From Bacteroidaceae bacterium (GTDB lineage Bacteria; Bacteroidota; Bacteroidia; Bacteroidales; Bacteroidaceae), in assembly GCA_024398495.1 (NCBI GenBank), contig JAKSJA010000008.1, forward strand, positions 1-64,000: a stretch of 64,000 nt of DNA. Direction: 5' to 3'. The position numbers and the translations under genes are program-made. Positions 6,823 to 15,268 of this stretch are shown here, piece by piece. The number at the start of each line of letters is the position of its first letter. Position 1 is the first letter of the stretch. Below the pieces are notes generated by a model. The model saw only the letters and a program-made list of their open reading frames with translations. It was not told the origin of the DNA and made no database searches.

Positions 6823-8165
6823 GATGTGTATCTTTCAAGTAGTTTATATTTGTTTTTGTAGAAAAGTGTCGCCAGCCAGTGGATGGCGGTCTTGTGGATG
6901 AGGATTCCTATGAGTCCGAGTGCGGCTGTGATGAGTGCCATGAGGTTGAGGTTGTCTCTCAGCAGTGGCCAGAGTCCGAACCATAGGAACATTGGCAACA
7001 GTGGCGCGAGGGTGTAGAGGTTGAATGTCCAGTTTGCTCCCTGCATGTTCATAAATCCGTTTGCAAAGAGGTCTATGCGTCTGCCGTACAGACAGCTGGC
7101 GAGGGAAAAGAGGTTCATGAAGCCTATGACGTATATTGCTATGGACAGTATCATCCATGGGTTTATGTCGTAGAGAAAGATGACCGGTATGGTGAGTGTG
7201 GTGGTGATAGCACTCAGTATCATCTGCGTATAGTATTTCGTTTCAAGCAATGTCTGTACGCCTACTGGCTTGCTCTCCAGACCGTGGAAGTAGTTGGCTT
7301 CAACTCCGAAGCCTAACGTGCCGAAGAGCATCGGCGAGAAGAAAATTCCCATGAAGATGTATTCCCATGCTACGAAGTCCATCAAACCGCTTTCCTCTCC
7401 CAGCTGTGGAACATAGAGGTATGTCATGGCAGTGAAGAAGAGTCCCATCAGCATCATTGCCCGTACGCGTTTTGCCCTCATGATGACGAGGAACTGCAGG
7501 CTTATGTAGGACATGCGTGCAACGCTCTTGACGGTGCTGATGGATATCTTGCTTTCGTTGTAACGATGCAGATGAAAGAGGTAGTAGTAGAGTGTGACGA
7601 TTGCTGCTGTATTTGCTATCCATATTGGCATGAAGATGACAGCGAGGATGTAGAAGAACAGTATCGTCCATACTCCTGCTTTGTATTCCCATCCTTTTGC
7701 TTTGCGCAACGACATGATGCTGATGCCGTTGATGTAGCAGGTGGAGAACAGGGTGATGATAGCGATTGTGGCTACGTACCATGGCATGATGACGAAGCAT
7801 ACTGGTGCGATGAGCAACGGGAAGAACCAGTTGTTGAAGTCGATGAGGTTGGCGAGCATGAGAAATCTGTTCCAATGGCTTTCGCTGATGGGTTTTGTTT
7901 TCACATAGTCGTCCATGATGCCTCTGTCGTGTTTGAACAGCCAACTTGCCATGAAGTCGAGGATGATGATGCTGAGGCACAATGGTTTTATCATGCTCCA
8001 TGCTGAGCCTGTCTGCAGGAGTGCGATGTATTCCTGTCCCAACTCATATCCTACGAACATGAACAGCCATGCTATCACGATGAAATATGCTTCTGCAATG
8101 AATGTCATCCATCGGAAGTTGCGGCGTTTCTGCTTGAGATAGATTTTGAATAGTTCGTGTGTCAT
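6819..8165 (-). CDS. DUF5687-type ABC transporter membrane protein
   Basis: The 448-residue protein is hydrophobic throughout with about ten to twelve predicted membrane segments. It opens MTHELFKIYLKQKRRNFRW, typical of the Bacteroidetes DUF5687 family, which is regularly paired with an ABC ATPase. It overlaps the ATPase gene by 4 bp. It probably forms the transport channel as a dimer. The charged amino end is cytoplasmic. The substrate is unknown. The assignment to DUF5687 is from memory of the family. Confidence 0.82.
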   Translation of the reverse strand: MTHELFKIYLKQKRRNFRWMTFIAEAYFIVIAWLFMFVGYELGQEYIALLQTGSAWSMIKPLCLSIIILDFMASWLFKHDRGIMDDYVKTKPISESHWNRFLMLANLIDFNNWFFPLLIAPVCFVIMPWYVATIAIITLFSTCYINGISIMSLRKAKGWEYKAGVWTILFFYILAVIFMPIWIANTAAIVTLYYYLFHLHRYNESKISISTVKSVARMSYISLQFLVIMRAKRVRAMMLMGLFFTAMTYLYVPQLGEESGLMDFVAWEYIFMGIFFSPMLFGTLGFGVEANYFHGLESKPVGVQTLLETKYYTQMILSAITTTLTIPVIFLYDINPWMILSIAIYVIGFMNLFSLASCLYGRRIDLFANGFMNMQGANWTFNLYTLAPLLPMFLWFGLWPLLRDNLNLMALITAALGLIGILIHKTAIHWLATLFYKNKYKLLERYTS

Positions 8166-8182
8166 ATTGAGATGTGTATGGA

Positions 8183-8220
8183 CTAGGGCTAGGATATCTA
8201 GGATATTCTAGGATTTCTAG
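8183..8220. repeat. CTAGG-rich short tandem repeat
   Basis: The gap between xseB and the DUF5687 gene contains CTAGG/CTAGGATAT units repeated about five times at 6-10 bp spacing. No gene or promoter is evident in it. Confidence 0.6.
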
Positions 8221-8230
8221 TTTTTCTGGG

Positions 8231-8413
8231 TTAATGGTCAACGGCTTGTATTTTATTTATTTCTTCTTCGGTTTTTGTTAGTTTGTCTTTACATGCTTTG
8301 ATGAGTTCCTGTGCGTGCTTGATGTTTGCACTCATTTCATCAATGTCCAGTTCGCCATTTTCTATCTTGTTGACGATGGATTCAAGTTCTTTTATACATT
8401 CTTCGTATTTCAT
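8231..8413 (-). CDS. xseB: Exodeoxyribonuclease VII small subunit
   Basis: The 60-residue helical protein contains the family pattern YEECIKELESIVNKIENGEL followed by DIDEMSANIKHAQELIKACK. Exonuclease VII is built from one XseA and several XseB subunits and degrades single-stranded DNA from both ends. The length is short compared with E. coli (80 residues) but usual for Bacteroidetes. It lies directly downstream of xseA, separated by a low-complexity repeat. Confidence 0.93.
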   Translation of the reverse strand: MKYEECIKELESIVNKIENGELDIDEMSANIKHAQELIKACKDKLTKTEEEINKIQAVDH

Positions 8414-8421
8414 TTCTGTTT

Positions 8422-8526
8422 GCGGTTATGCGGTTTTACGGTTTTACGGTTTTGCGGTTTTACGGTTATATGGTTATGCGGTTATTCGGTTGCTTTAAAC
8501 TTTTAAACTCTTAAACTTTTAAACCT
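8422..8526. repeat. Low-complexity GCGGTT and TTTAAAC repeats
   Basis: Between xseA and xseB there are about nine irregular GCGGTTTTA/GCGGTTAT units of 7-9 bp (8422-8492), then four TTTAAAC/TTAAAC units (8494-8526). They are contiguous and lack spacers. They may be slippage products. Confidence 0.65.
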
Positions 8527-8537
8527 TTATCAATTAT

Positions 8538-9701
8538 TTATTTTGTTTCTGTGACTGTAGATGTGATGCTTCCGTCATGGAAAATGGTTTTTATTCTGTC
8601 GCCTTCCTTTATCTCTGCTGCACTTTTGATGATTTTGCCGTTCAATGTCGTCATGGTGTAACCACGGCGGAGCAATAGGGTGGGGTCAAGGCTGTCGAGG
8701 TGTTGTGAGGTGAGTTCCAACTGATGACGCTGACGTTCAAAGAAGAAACGTATTGCTTCACGAAGTCTGTTGGCATGGATGACTAATGTCTGCTCTGCAG
8801 TCTTTACGGTCTGCTTCCCATAGTTGTTGACGACCTGTGATGCATGGTCGAGAAAAGCATCTGTCCTTGCCAAATTGTTGATGAGCAATTCTGCTGCTGC
8901 TGTCGGTGTCTTCACCCTTGTATGGGCGATGAAGTCGAGGACGGTGTCGTCACGTTCATGTCCTATGCCTGTGATGATAGGGAACGGCATCTGTGCTGCA
9001 AAGGCTGCAAGACGGTATGAGTCGAAGCCGACAAGATCGCTGGTAGCTCCTCCACCGCGTATTATCACTATGGCATCAAAGACTTCCTCACGGATTGCAT
9101 CCAGAGCGGCGATGACAGAGTCTTCAACATTCTCTCCCTGCATGGTGGCCTCGAAGAGTTCCAGACGGAAGGTGTAGCCATACGGATTGTTTTGTATCTG
9201 ATGACAGAAATCACCGTAGCCAGCGGCATGAGGACTGGACACTATTGCGATGTGCTGTGCGAATATGGGCAGTTCAAGAGATTTGTTCATCTCTGCAAGA
9301 CCTTCATCGACCAGTTGGCGGATGATCTGCTGTCTGCGTCGTGCCATGTCGCCGATGGTGTATGATGGGTCGATGTCGCTCACTACCCATGAGAATCCAA
9401 ATGATTCATGGAAGTTAGGATAAACAGACAGTAAAACCTTCATTCCTATAGCAGGGGCACTTCCTGTGGCTTCCATGAAATCCATCTTCAGTTGTGTCCA
9501 CACGTCAGCCCATACGATGGCTTTCGCCTTAGCACGTGGAATGTTACTATCGTCTTCCTTGTCTATTAGTTCTAGATAGCAATGACCGCCACGCTCACTT
9601 ATGGAGGCTATCTCTGCCTGCACCCAATATTCTCCGTCAAGAGCCTTTGTCAGCGTCTTCTTGACGAGTGTATTGAGTTCGTATAGTGTGAACGTTTTCA
9701 T
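8538..9701 (-). CDS. xseA: Exodeoxyribonuclease VII large subunit
   Basis: The 387-residue protein has an N-terminal OB-fold (YWVQAEIASISERGGHCYLE) and then the catalytic domain with IAIVSSPHAAGYGDF, the RGGGATSDLVGFD motif, TGIGHERDDTVLDF and TPTAAAELL. These are the hallmark segments of XseA. The C-terminal helical stretch ends with the usual LRRGYTMT segment. It is shorter than E. coli XseA (456 residues), mostly in the coiled-coil part. It forms the nuclease with XseB encoded just downstream, acting in DNA repair. Confidence 0.95.
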   Translation of the reverse strand: MKTFTLYELNTLVKKTLTKALDGEYWVQAEIASISERGGHCYLELIDKEDDSNIPRAKAKAIVWADVWTQLKMDFMEATGSAPAIGMKVLLSVYPNFHESFGFSWVVSDIDPSYTIGDMARRRQQIIRQLVDEGLAEMNKSLELPIFAQHIAIVSSPHAAGYGDFCHQIQNNPYGYTFRLELFEATMQGENVEDSVIAALDAIREEVFDAIVIIRGGGATSDLVGFDSYRLAAFAAQMPFPIITGIGHERDDTVLDFIAHTRVKTPTAAAELLINNLARTDAFLDHASQVVNNYGKQTVKTAEQTLVIHANRLREAIRFFFERQRHQLELTSQHLDSLDPTLLLRRGYTMTTLNGKIIKSAAEIKEGDRIKTIFHDGSITSTVTETK

Positions 9702-9708
9702 CGGAATG

Positions 9709-10200
9709 TTATCTATTCAGTTCTATTATCTCCAAGTCTTTGAACGTGCTTCCGTCAATGGTTAGACGTACAAGTGTGCGTTGTTGTTGCCATCCACTCA
9801 AGCCAGCAGCTCCTGGATTTATATGCAGGAGGTTGAGCGACTTGTCGTATTTTACTTTCAGTATGTGTGAATGACCGCTGATGAAAAGTTGCGGTGGATT
9901 GGCATAAATGCGGCGTATGATGCTTGCATCGTATTTCCCGGGATAACCGCCAATATGTTTCATCAGGATGTCTGCATCCTCACATTTCCAACGAAGAATC
10001 TCAGGATATACACGTCTAACGTCGCCTCCATCGATGTTGCCGTGTACGGCACGCAGCGGACGAATCTCGTTAAGTCGGTCGGCGAGTTCCATGCTGCCGA
10101 TGTCACCAGCGTGCCATATCTCGTCGCAGGATTCAAAATATCGTAAATACTTATCATCCCAAAATGCGTGAGTATCGCTGATGATGCCGATTCGTTTCAT
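9709..10200 (-). CDS. YfcE/MJ0936-type metallophosphoesterase
   Basis: The 163-residue calcineurin-like phosphoesterase has the metal-site motifs SDTH (residues 8-11), WHAGDIGS, VHGNIDG and ISGHSH, with NPGAAG near the end. The family hydrolyses phosphodiesters in the cytoplasm. The natural substrate is not predictable. The start overlaps the end of the kinase-like gene by 4 bp, and xseA follows after 7 bp, so it is part of the same operon. Confidence 0.9.
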   Translation of the reverse strand: MKRIGIISDTHAFWDDKYLRYFESCDEIWHAGDIGSMELADRLNEIRPLRAVHGNIDGGDVRRVYPEILRWKCEDADILMKHIGGYPGKYDASIIRRIYANPPQLFISGHSHILKVKYDKSLNLLHINPGAAGLSGWQQQRTLVRLTIDGSTFKDLEIIELNR

Positions 10201-10823
10201 TTGTTGATGTTTAGTTTCTTTTCGATGAAATCGAATAATAGTTCCGCTGTTGCCTCAAGTCCTAAGGCACATGAGTTGATGCAAATGTCGTAGTATTCCT
10301 TTGCACCCCATTTCTGTCCTGTGTAGAAGTTGTAATACTTTGCTCTGCGTTTCTCTCCATTGATGATGATGCGTCGTGCCTCATTCTCCGTGCATACGTT
10401 GCGCATCATAACCTGATGAATCTTGTATTCCATGTCGGCATGAATGAATATGCGTACAATGTTCTGATGCTCGCGCAGTACATAGTCCATACCTCGTCCG
10501 ACAAATACGCAACGGTGTTGTTCTGCTTCTTTTAATGCAACCTCACTCTGGTACTTGAACAAAGAGCCTTGAGATACTTCTTCGCAGTAGTAGTTCGACG
10601 GACCCAAGATGGGTATCTTGTTGAAGATTATGTTGTGTAACCTACTATGATGCTCGTCATGGTCATGAAACAGTTTCTCGCTGAAACCGCTTTCTTTTGC
10701 AGCCATGGTAAGAATCTCCTTGTCGTAGAGGTTGCAGTTGAAATGTTCCGCAATCTTTTTTGCTACGACACCGCCACCACTGCCGATCTCTCTTCCTACT
10801 GTGATGGAAAAAATATCATTCAT
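10197..10823 (-). CDS. Cytidylate kinase-like family protein
   Basis: The 208-residue protein begins ITVGREIGSGGG, a P-loop-like segment, followed by NLYDKEILTMAAKESGF and FVGRGMDYVL, the pattern of the cytidylate kinase-like family. These proteins are related to Cmk but the housekeeping role is not assured. It overlaps its neighbours on both sides (8 bp with the MATE gene, 4 bp with the phosphoesterase), indicating coupled translation. Confidence 0.85.
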   Translation of the reverse strand: MNDIFSITVGREIGSGGGVVAKKIAEHFNCNLYDKEILTMAAKESGFSEKLFHDHDEHHSRLHNIIFNKIPILGPSNYYCEEVSQGSLFKYQSEVALKEAEQHRCVFVGRGMDYVLREHQNIVRIFIHADMEYKIHQVMMRNVCTENEARRIIINGEKRRAKYYNFYTGQKWGAKEYYDICINSCALGLEATAELLFDFIEKKLNINK

Positions 10824-12165
10824 ATCTCTTGAATTTGTTTTTGTAGATAAAGAAAATAACTGCCGTCATCACCGAAGACAGTAAGTCTGACAGTGGGATG
10901 GCGTACCATATACCGTTCAACTGGAAGAACAGTGGCAGTATGATAAGTCCCGGCAAAAGGAATATCAGTTGTCTCGTCAGAGAGAGGAAGATGGATATCT
11001 TTGCCATGCCTATGCTCTGGAAGAAGTTTGTCGTCACCATCTGAAATCCGATGATAGGGAAAGTACAGTTGTACAGTATCATAGCAGGTGTGGCAATGAC
11101 GATGAGTTCCTTGTCACTGGTGAAGAGTCTTACACATTGTTCAGGCATGAGTACACCGAAACAAAATGCAATGCAGCATACGACTGTGGCAAGAATCATA
11201 GTGTAATAATATACTTTCATCAGACGGGATATCTGCTGCGCACCGAAGTTGTATCCTGCGATGGGCTGCATACCTTGATTCAATCCCATCACTATCATGG
11301 CAAAGATGAAACCGATGCGGTTGACGATGCCATAAGCACCTACTGCGAGGTCGCCACCATAATGGAACAGTCCTTTGTTCACAAAGATGACGACAATACA
11401 AGCACAACAGTTCATAAGGAATGGTGCAAGTCCTATGGACAGGATGTCCTTGACGATATTGTTCTTGAGTCGGTATATTCCTTTTTTGAAATGTATTATC
11501 TCGTTCTTATTAGAAAATATCTTCAGTTGCCAGCACATACATGAAAACTGAGCCAGAATGGTAGCCAGTGCCGCGCCTCTTATTCCCCACTCGAAGATGA
11601 AGATAAACAGTGGGGCAAGGATGATATTTATGAGTACTGTGATTATTGTACAGTACATAGAGAATTTTGGTTTCCCTATGGAACGCAACAGAGCGTTCTG
11701 TCCGAAGTATATATGTGTGAAAGCGTTGCCAAGAAGAATTATCTGCATATAGTCGCGTGCATACGGCAGAGTGTTGTCAGAAGCACCAAAGAAACGGAGT
11801 ATCGGGTCAAGGAAGATGAGACATACCGCCATGAAGATTACTCCTGTCAGGATGTTAAGTACGAGACAGTTTCCGAAAATGTTACCTGCAGTGGAATAGT
11901 CTTTTTGTCCCAGACGTACTGATAGAATCGTGGATGCACCTACGCCAATCATTGCTCCGAATGCTGCGCTGAGGTTCATCAGCGGAAATGTGATTGCAAG
12001 TCCGGAGATGGCGAGGGCACCGACTTTCTGTCCTATGAAGATGCTGTCGATGGTGTTATACAATGACGATGCCGTCATCGCTATTATGGCAGGTAGCGCA
12101 TATTGCCATAACAGTCTGCCTATCGGCTTCGTGCCGAGTTCCAATGTGGCTTGTTTACTATTCAT
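10816..12165 (-). CDS. MATE family efflux transporter
   Basis: The 449-residue integral membrane protein has twelve predicted helices and the MATE pattern (LLWQYALPAIIAMTASSLYN at the start, GLNQGMQPIAGYNFGA in the second half). It exports cationic compounds using a sodium or proton gradient. The ATG shares one base with the rfbB stop (TAATG), so it is translated from the same message. Confidence 0.92.
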   Translation of the reverse strand: MNSKQATLELGTKPIGRLLWQYALPAIIAMTASSLYNTIDSIFIGQKVGALAISGLAITFPLMNLSAAFGAMIGVGASTILSVRLGQKDYSTAGNIFGNCLVLNILTGVIFMAVCLIFLDPILRFFGASDNTLPYARDYMQIILLGNAFTHIYFGQNALLRSIGKPKFSMYCTIITVLINIILAPLFIFIFEWGIRGAALATILAQFSCMCWQLKIFSNKNEIIHFKKGIYRLKNNIVKDILSIGLAPFLMNCCACIVVIFVNKGLFHYGGDLAVGAYGIVNRIGFIFAMIVMGLNQGMQPIAGYNFGAQQISRLMKVYYYTMILATVVCCIAFCFGVLMPEQCVRLFTSDKELIVIATPAMILYNCTFPIIGFQMVTTNFFQSIGMAKISIFLSLTRQLIFLLPGLIILPLFFQLNGIWYAIPLSDLLSSVMTAVIFFIYKNKFKRYE

Positions 12166-13301
12166 TACCTATTAGCGTACATGTCTTCGTAGTACTTTTC
12201 ATAAGCACCAGAAGTGATGTTGTCAAGCCATTCCTGATTGTCCAGATACCACTGGACAGTCTTTTCAATGCCTTCTTCAAATTGTAGTGATGGTTCCCAG
12301 CCGAGTTCTCTCTGCAGTTTTGATGAGTCTATGGCATAACGCAAGTCATGACCAGCACGGTCGGTAACGTATGTTATGAGGTCAAGGTCTTCACCTTCTT
12401 TGCGTCCCAGCAATCTGTCTGTAGTCTTTATCAGTACCTTTATTATATCAATGTTTTTCCATTCATTGAAACCACCAATGTTGTACGTCTCTGCAATCTT
12501 TCCGTTATGGAAGATGACGTCAATGGCACGTGCGTGGTCAACGACATACAGCCAGTCGCGCACATTCTCACCCTTGCCATAGACAGGCAATGGTTTGCGA
12601 TGACGTATGTTATTGATGAACAGCGGTATCAGTTTTTCAGGGAACTGGTAAGGGCCGTAGTTGTTGGAACAGTTTGTCACTATTGTAGGCAGACCATACG
12701 TGTCGTGGAATGCACGTACGAAATGGTCTGACGAAGCCTTACTTGCAGAATAAGGAGAATGTGGCAGATATTTCAGGTCCTCAGTAAAGAATTCTTTTCC
12801 ATAAGCCAGATGATGTTTACCGCTTGAAGCCTTCGTTGTGAATGGAGGTTCGATACCTTCTGGATGTGTCATCTGCAGAGCACCATATACTTCATCGGTA
12901 CTGATATGATAGAAACGTTTGCCTTCCCAACGTTCAGGCAATGCTTCCCAGTATAGTTTTGCAGCCTGTAACAAGGTTAGGGTACCCATTACATTTGTGC
13001 GTGCAAACGTGAACGGGTCTTTGATAGACCTATCCACATGGCTCTCTGCTGCAAGATGTATTATGCCATCAACATGTTCCTTCTGCATAAGAGCATACAT
13101 GGTGTCGAAATCGCAGATGTCAGCCTTGACAAACATATAATTCGGCATCCCTTCTATATCCTTCAGGTTTTCGAGGTTGCCGGCATACGTCAACTTATCG
13201 ACGTTGATGATTTTGTACTCTGGGTATTTGTTTACGAATAGTCTTACTACATGACTGCCAATGAAACCGGCTCCACCGGTAATGATAATACTTCTTTTCA
13301 T
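12165..13301 (-). CDS. rfbB: dTDP-glucose 4,6-dehydratase
   Basis: The 378-residue short-chain dehydrogenase has the NAD motif GGAGFIGSHV near the amino end. It also has the STDEVYG segment, the catalytic YSASK and the downstream NCSNNYGPYQFPEKLIP characteristic of RmlB/RfbB. It makes dTDP-4-keto-6-deoxyglucose for rhamnose and other deoxysugars. It is slightly longer than E. coli RmlB because of an insert near residues 150-170 (EPPFTTKASSGKHHLAYGKE), which is common in Bacteroidetes. The other rml genes are not in this window. It leads the minus-strand operon. Confidence 0.95.
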   Translation of the reverse strand: MKRSIIITGGAGFIGSHVVRLFVNKYPEYKIINVDKLTYAGNLENLKDIEGMPNYMFVKADICDFDTMYALMQKEHVDGIIHLAAESHVDRSIKDPFTFARTNVMGTLTLLQAAKLYWEALPERWEGKRFYHISTDEVYGALQMTHPEGIEPPFTTKASSGKHHLAYGKEFFTEDLKYLPHSPYSASKASSDHFVRAFHDTYGLPTIVTNCSNNYGPYQFPEKLIPLFINNIRHRKPLPVYGKGENVRDWLYVVDHARAIDVIFHNGKIAETYNIGGFNEWKNIDIIKVLIKTTDRLLGRKEGEDLDLITYVTDRAGHDLRYAIDSSKLQRELGWEPSLQFEEGIEKTVQWYLDNQEWLDNITSGAYEKYYEDMYANR

Positions 13302-13317
13302 TATTTTGCTTTTTGTG

Positions 13318-13325
13318 CAAAATTA
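13318..13325 (-). promoter_or_regulatory. Probable promoter -7 box of the rfbB operon
   Basis: The minus strand reads TAATTTTG, matching TAnnTTTG, 17 bp before the rfbB ATG, which gives a short leader. No good -33 TTTG is visible. Confidence 0.4.
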
Positions 13326-13368
13326 AAAAAAAAATCTTAATCGTGAATGTTTTTTATAAATAAATCAC

Positions 13369-13376
13369 TACCTTTG
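13369..13376 (+). promoter_or_regulatory. Promoter -7 box of tRNA-Gly
   Basis: TACCTTTG matches the Bacteroidetes TAnnTTTG box and ends 9 bp before the tRNA. A T-rich stretch (13349-13355) sits where the -33 element is expected. Confidence 0.55.
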
Positions 13377-13385
13377 CAATCGCTT

Positions 13386-13456
13386 GCGGATATAGCACAT
13401 CGGTAGTGCATTGGCTTCCCAAGCCAAGGAGGCGGGTTCGACTCCCGTTATCCGCT
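13386..13456 (+). tRNA. tRNA-Gly (CCC anticodon)
   Basis: The 71-base sequence folds as a complete cloverleaf. The acceptor is GCGGATA/TATCCGC, the D stem GCAC/GTGC, the anticodon stem TTGGC/GCCAA with loop TTCCCAA (anticodon CCC), and the T arm has loop TTCGACT. The discriminator is T and no CCA is encoded. It is divergent from rfbB. Confidence 0.95.
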
Positions 13457-13731
13457 CTTTATTTGGTATAGAATTTTGGCATGTATCTGTGTGCGCAAAT
13501 TTTTTAAGATACACAAGGCCAAGGTAAGATTTCATTGGATCATTTTGTAAACAAAAAAACAATTCTCGATAATTGTTTTGTGAATTTTGGGGTTGTGCGT
13601 ATGGGGTATTAGAATTCCTAATAAATGGTGGAAAAAGTAAATTTTGACTCAAAATTGATATAATAAATGTGGATGGTTCGATTTTTACATTATTTTGCAC
13701 ATATTTTATAATGAGTAGTTAAAGACTTTGG
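13457..13731. other. Intergenic region upstream of the polysaccharide locus
   Basis: About 275 bp of AT-rich sequence lies between the tRNA and the promoter box of the polysaccharide locus. An open frame on the minus strand (13368-13700) runs through the tRNA and is not credible. Nothing else is evident. It may hold the regulator binding site for the operon. Confidence 0.5.
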
Positions 13732-13739
13732 TAATTTTG
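13732..13739 (+). promoter_or_regulatory. Probable promoter -7 box of the PUL operon
   Basis: TAATTTTG lies about 97 bp before the first ATG and is preceded by TTGG. No canonical -33 TTTG is present at 19-21 bp, which would suit an activator-dependent promoter. The leader (13746-13835) is A-rich. Confidence 0.5.
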
Positions 13740-13835
13740 CCTTGTACTTAATTTTTTTTATATAAAATGAAACAACAATTGTGACTATAATGAAAAACGA
13801 GAACTGTAACAAAAACTAAAAAAAACTAAAACAAA

Positions 13836-15224
13836 ATGGAGAACAAAAAATTACAATCACATTGGCTCATGGGCTGTATGGTATGTCTTGTGTTCATGAT
13901 GTTCTCTTGCAGTAGCGACAGCGAAGAAGTGAACCCATTTGATCCGAGTAAGCCTATAGTTTGTGAGTCGTTCTATCCAAGTGGCGGGCCAATTTCTACA
14001 CAGGTTATACTGAAAGGCTCCAACTTTGGATCAGACAAAAATGCCATACGTGTATTTTTCAATGCAAAGGAAGCTCCTGTGATTAATGTGAACAAAGACC
14101 ATATTTTGGTTCTTGCTCCACGTCTCCCTGGTGAGAATGTGAAGATTAAGGTTTGCATCGGTGACAAGGAGTCAACGTTTGACGGAGAGTTTGATTACCA
14201 AATTCAAACTAACGTCAGTACTATCTGTGGTGGAGACGCAAGTGCACAGACCAACCCAGGTGCTATTACGAATCTTTCTGAAGCACAGTTTAACTCAAGT
14301 CTTAATGGTGGTATTTGCGTTGACAAGGTTGGCAATATTTATTTCGAGATTGATAGTCACAACAGCAGTTTCCTCCGTTACGTTGCAAATCTTGAGTCAG
14401 GCAAGCTTGTGTTGATTGAGGAGCTGGGCGTTTTTCTAACAACTCCAATAGTTGTTTATGATGATGTTAACGACCGCGTATATCACATGCAGACAAACAT
14501 TGCTAATAATGAGTTTTGGTACTATGACCCGAATAACAACTTTGCACAGCTTGGTAAGGCTAACGTGACATACGATGATACCAAATACCTTGTTGATGGT
14601 ATGGGTATCTGGAATGCACGTCGTGCTGTCGCAATGTGCCCTGCTGATGGTAAATTTTATTCAAGAGTGCTCGGTGGTGATTTCTACAGCTTTGACCCTG
14701 TTACTGCCACTGGCAATCGTCTAACTCTTGTGTACAACAGGGCAAACGGCCAGCCAGAAGGCACGCCTATTGATACGAAGGATGGAGAGACGTTCGGTAT
14801 GGTATTCGACAAAAACAATCCTACGATTCTTTACTACACCAATTCAAGTCAGAATTGCATCTACCAGTTGGATGTGGCCACTTGTAAGATAAGCATACTG
14901 ACAGGTCGTGCATCCATGACAGGAGCAGGCCATCTTGATGGTACGCTTGCACAAGCTCAGTTTAACGATCCTCGTGGAATGGTAAAGGATAGCGAAGGCA
15001 ATCTTTACGTCTGCGACGCAGGTAATCACTGCATACGCAAAATAAACATTTCAACAGGTTACGTGTCAACAGTAGCAGGTTTGCCTCAGCAGCCAGGTTA
15101 TGTTAATGGTACAAGTGAAGTGGCAAAATTCAATAGACCAATCGGAATCTGCATTGACAAGGATGATATTCTCTATATTGGCGACTGCGACAACCATGCT
15201 ATTCGCCGTTTAGCTATAGAATAA
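13836..15224 (+). CDS. IPT/TIG and NHL-repeat lipoprotein
   Basis: The 462-residue product has a lipoprotein signal (MMFSC, Cys25). A TIG/IPT Ig-like domain follows at about 40-125 (FYPSGGPISTQVILKGSNFG). Then come NHL-type beta-propeller repeats, clearest at the C-terminal end (FNDPRGMVKDSEGNLYVCD, DNHCIRKI, FNRPIGICIDKDDILYIGD). No catalytic residues are evident. Proteins of this build are regularly encoded beside SusC/SusD in Bacteroidetes and are thought to be surface glycan-binding proteins. It is the first gene of the operon, 45 bp before susC. Confidence 0.85.
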   Translation: MENKKLQSHWLMGCMVCLVFMMFSCSSDSEEVNPFDPSKPIVCESFYPSGGPISTQVILKGSNFGSDKNAIRVFFNAKEAPVINVNKDHILVLAPRLPGENVKIKVCIGDKESTFDGEFDYQIQTNVSTICGGDASAQTNPGAITNLSEAQFNSSLNGGICVDKVGNIYFEIDSHNSSFLRYVANLESGKLVLIEELGVFLTTPIVVYDDVNDRVYHMQTNIANNEFWYYDPNNNFAQLGKANVTYDDTKYLVDGMGIWNARRAVAMCPADGKFYSRVLGGDFYSFDPVTATGNRLTLVYNRANGQPEGTPIDTKDGETFGMVFDKNNPTILYYTNSSQNCIYQLDVATCKISILTGRASMTGAGHLDGTLAQAQFNDPRGMVKDSEGNLYVCDAGNHCIRKINISTGYVSTVAGLPQQPGYVNGTSEVAKFNRPIGICIDKDDILYIGDCDNHAIRRLAIE

Positions 15225-15268
15225 TTAATATGCAGCTAATCGTAATAAAACTAAACAAATTATTGTAA

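Noticed and set aside
7300..8001. 233-codon frame on the minus strand
   Set aside because: It is an out-of-frame shadow of the DUF5687 membrane protein gene, His- and Arg-rich, with no motif.
8422..8526. CRISPR or telomere-like element between xseA and xseB
   Set aside because: Units are 7-9 bp, irregular and without spacers; it is a simple low-complexity repeat.
10969..11544. 191-codon frame on the plus strand
   Set aside because: It is antisense to the MATE gene, whose protein pattern is clear, and has no features of its own.
13368..13700. 110-codon open frame on the minus strand
   Set aside because: It runs antisense through the tRNA-Gly gene and its promoter, has no recognisable motif and fits random opening of AT-rich sequence.
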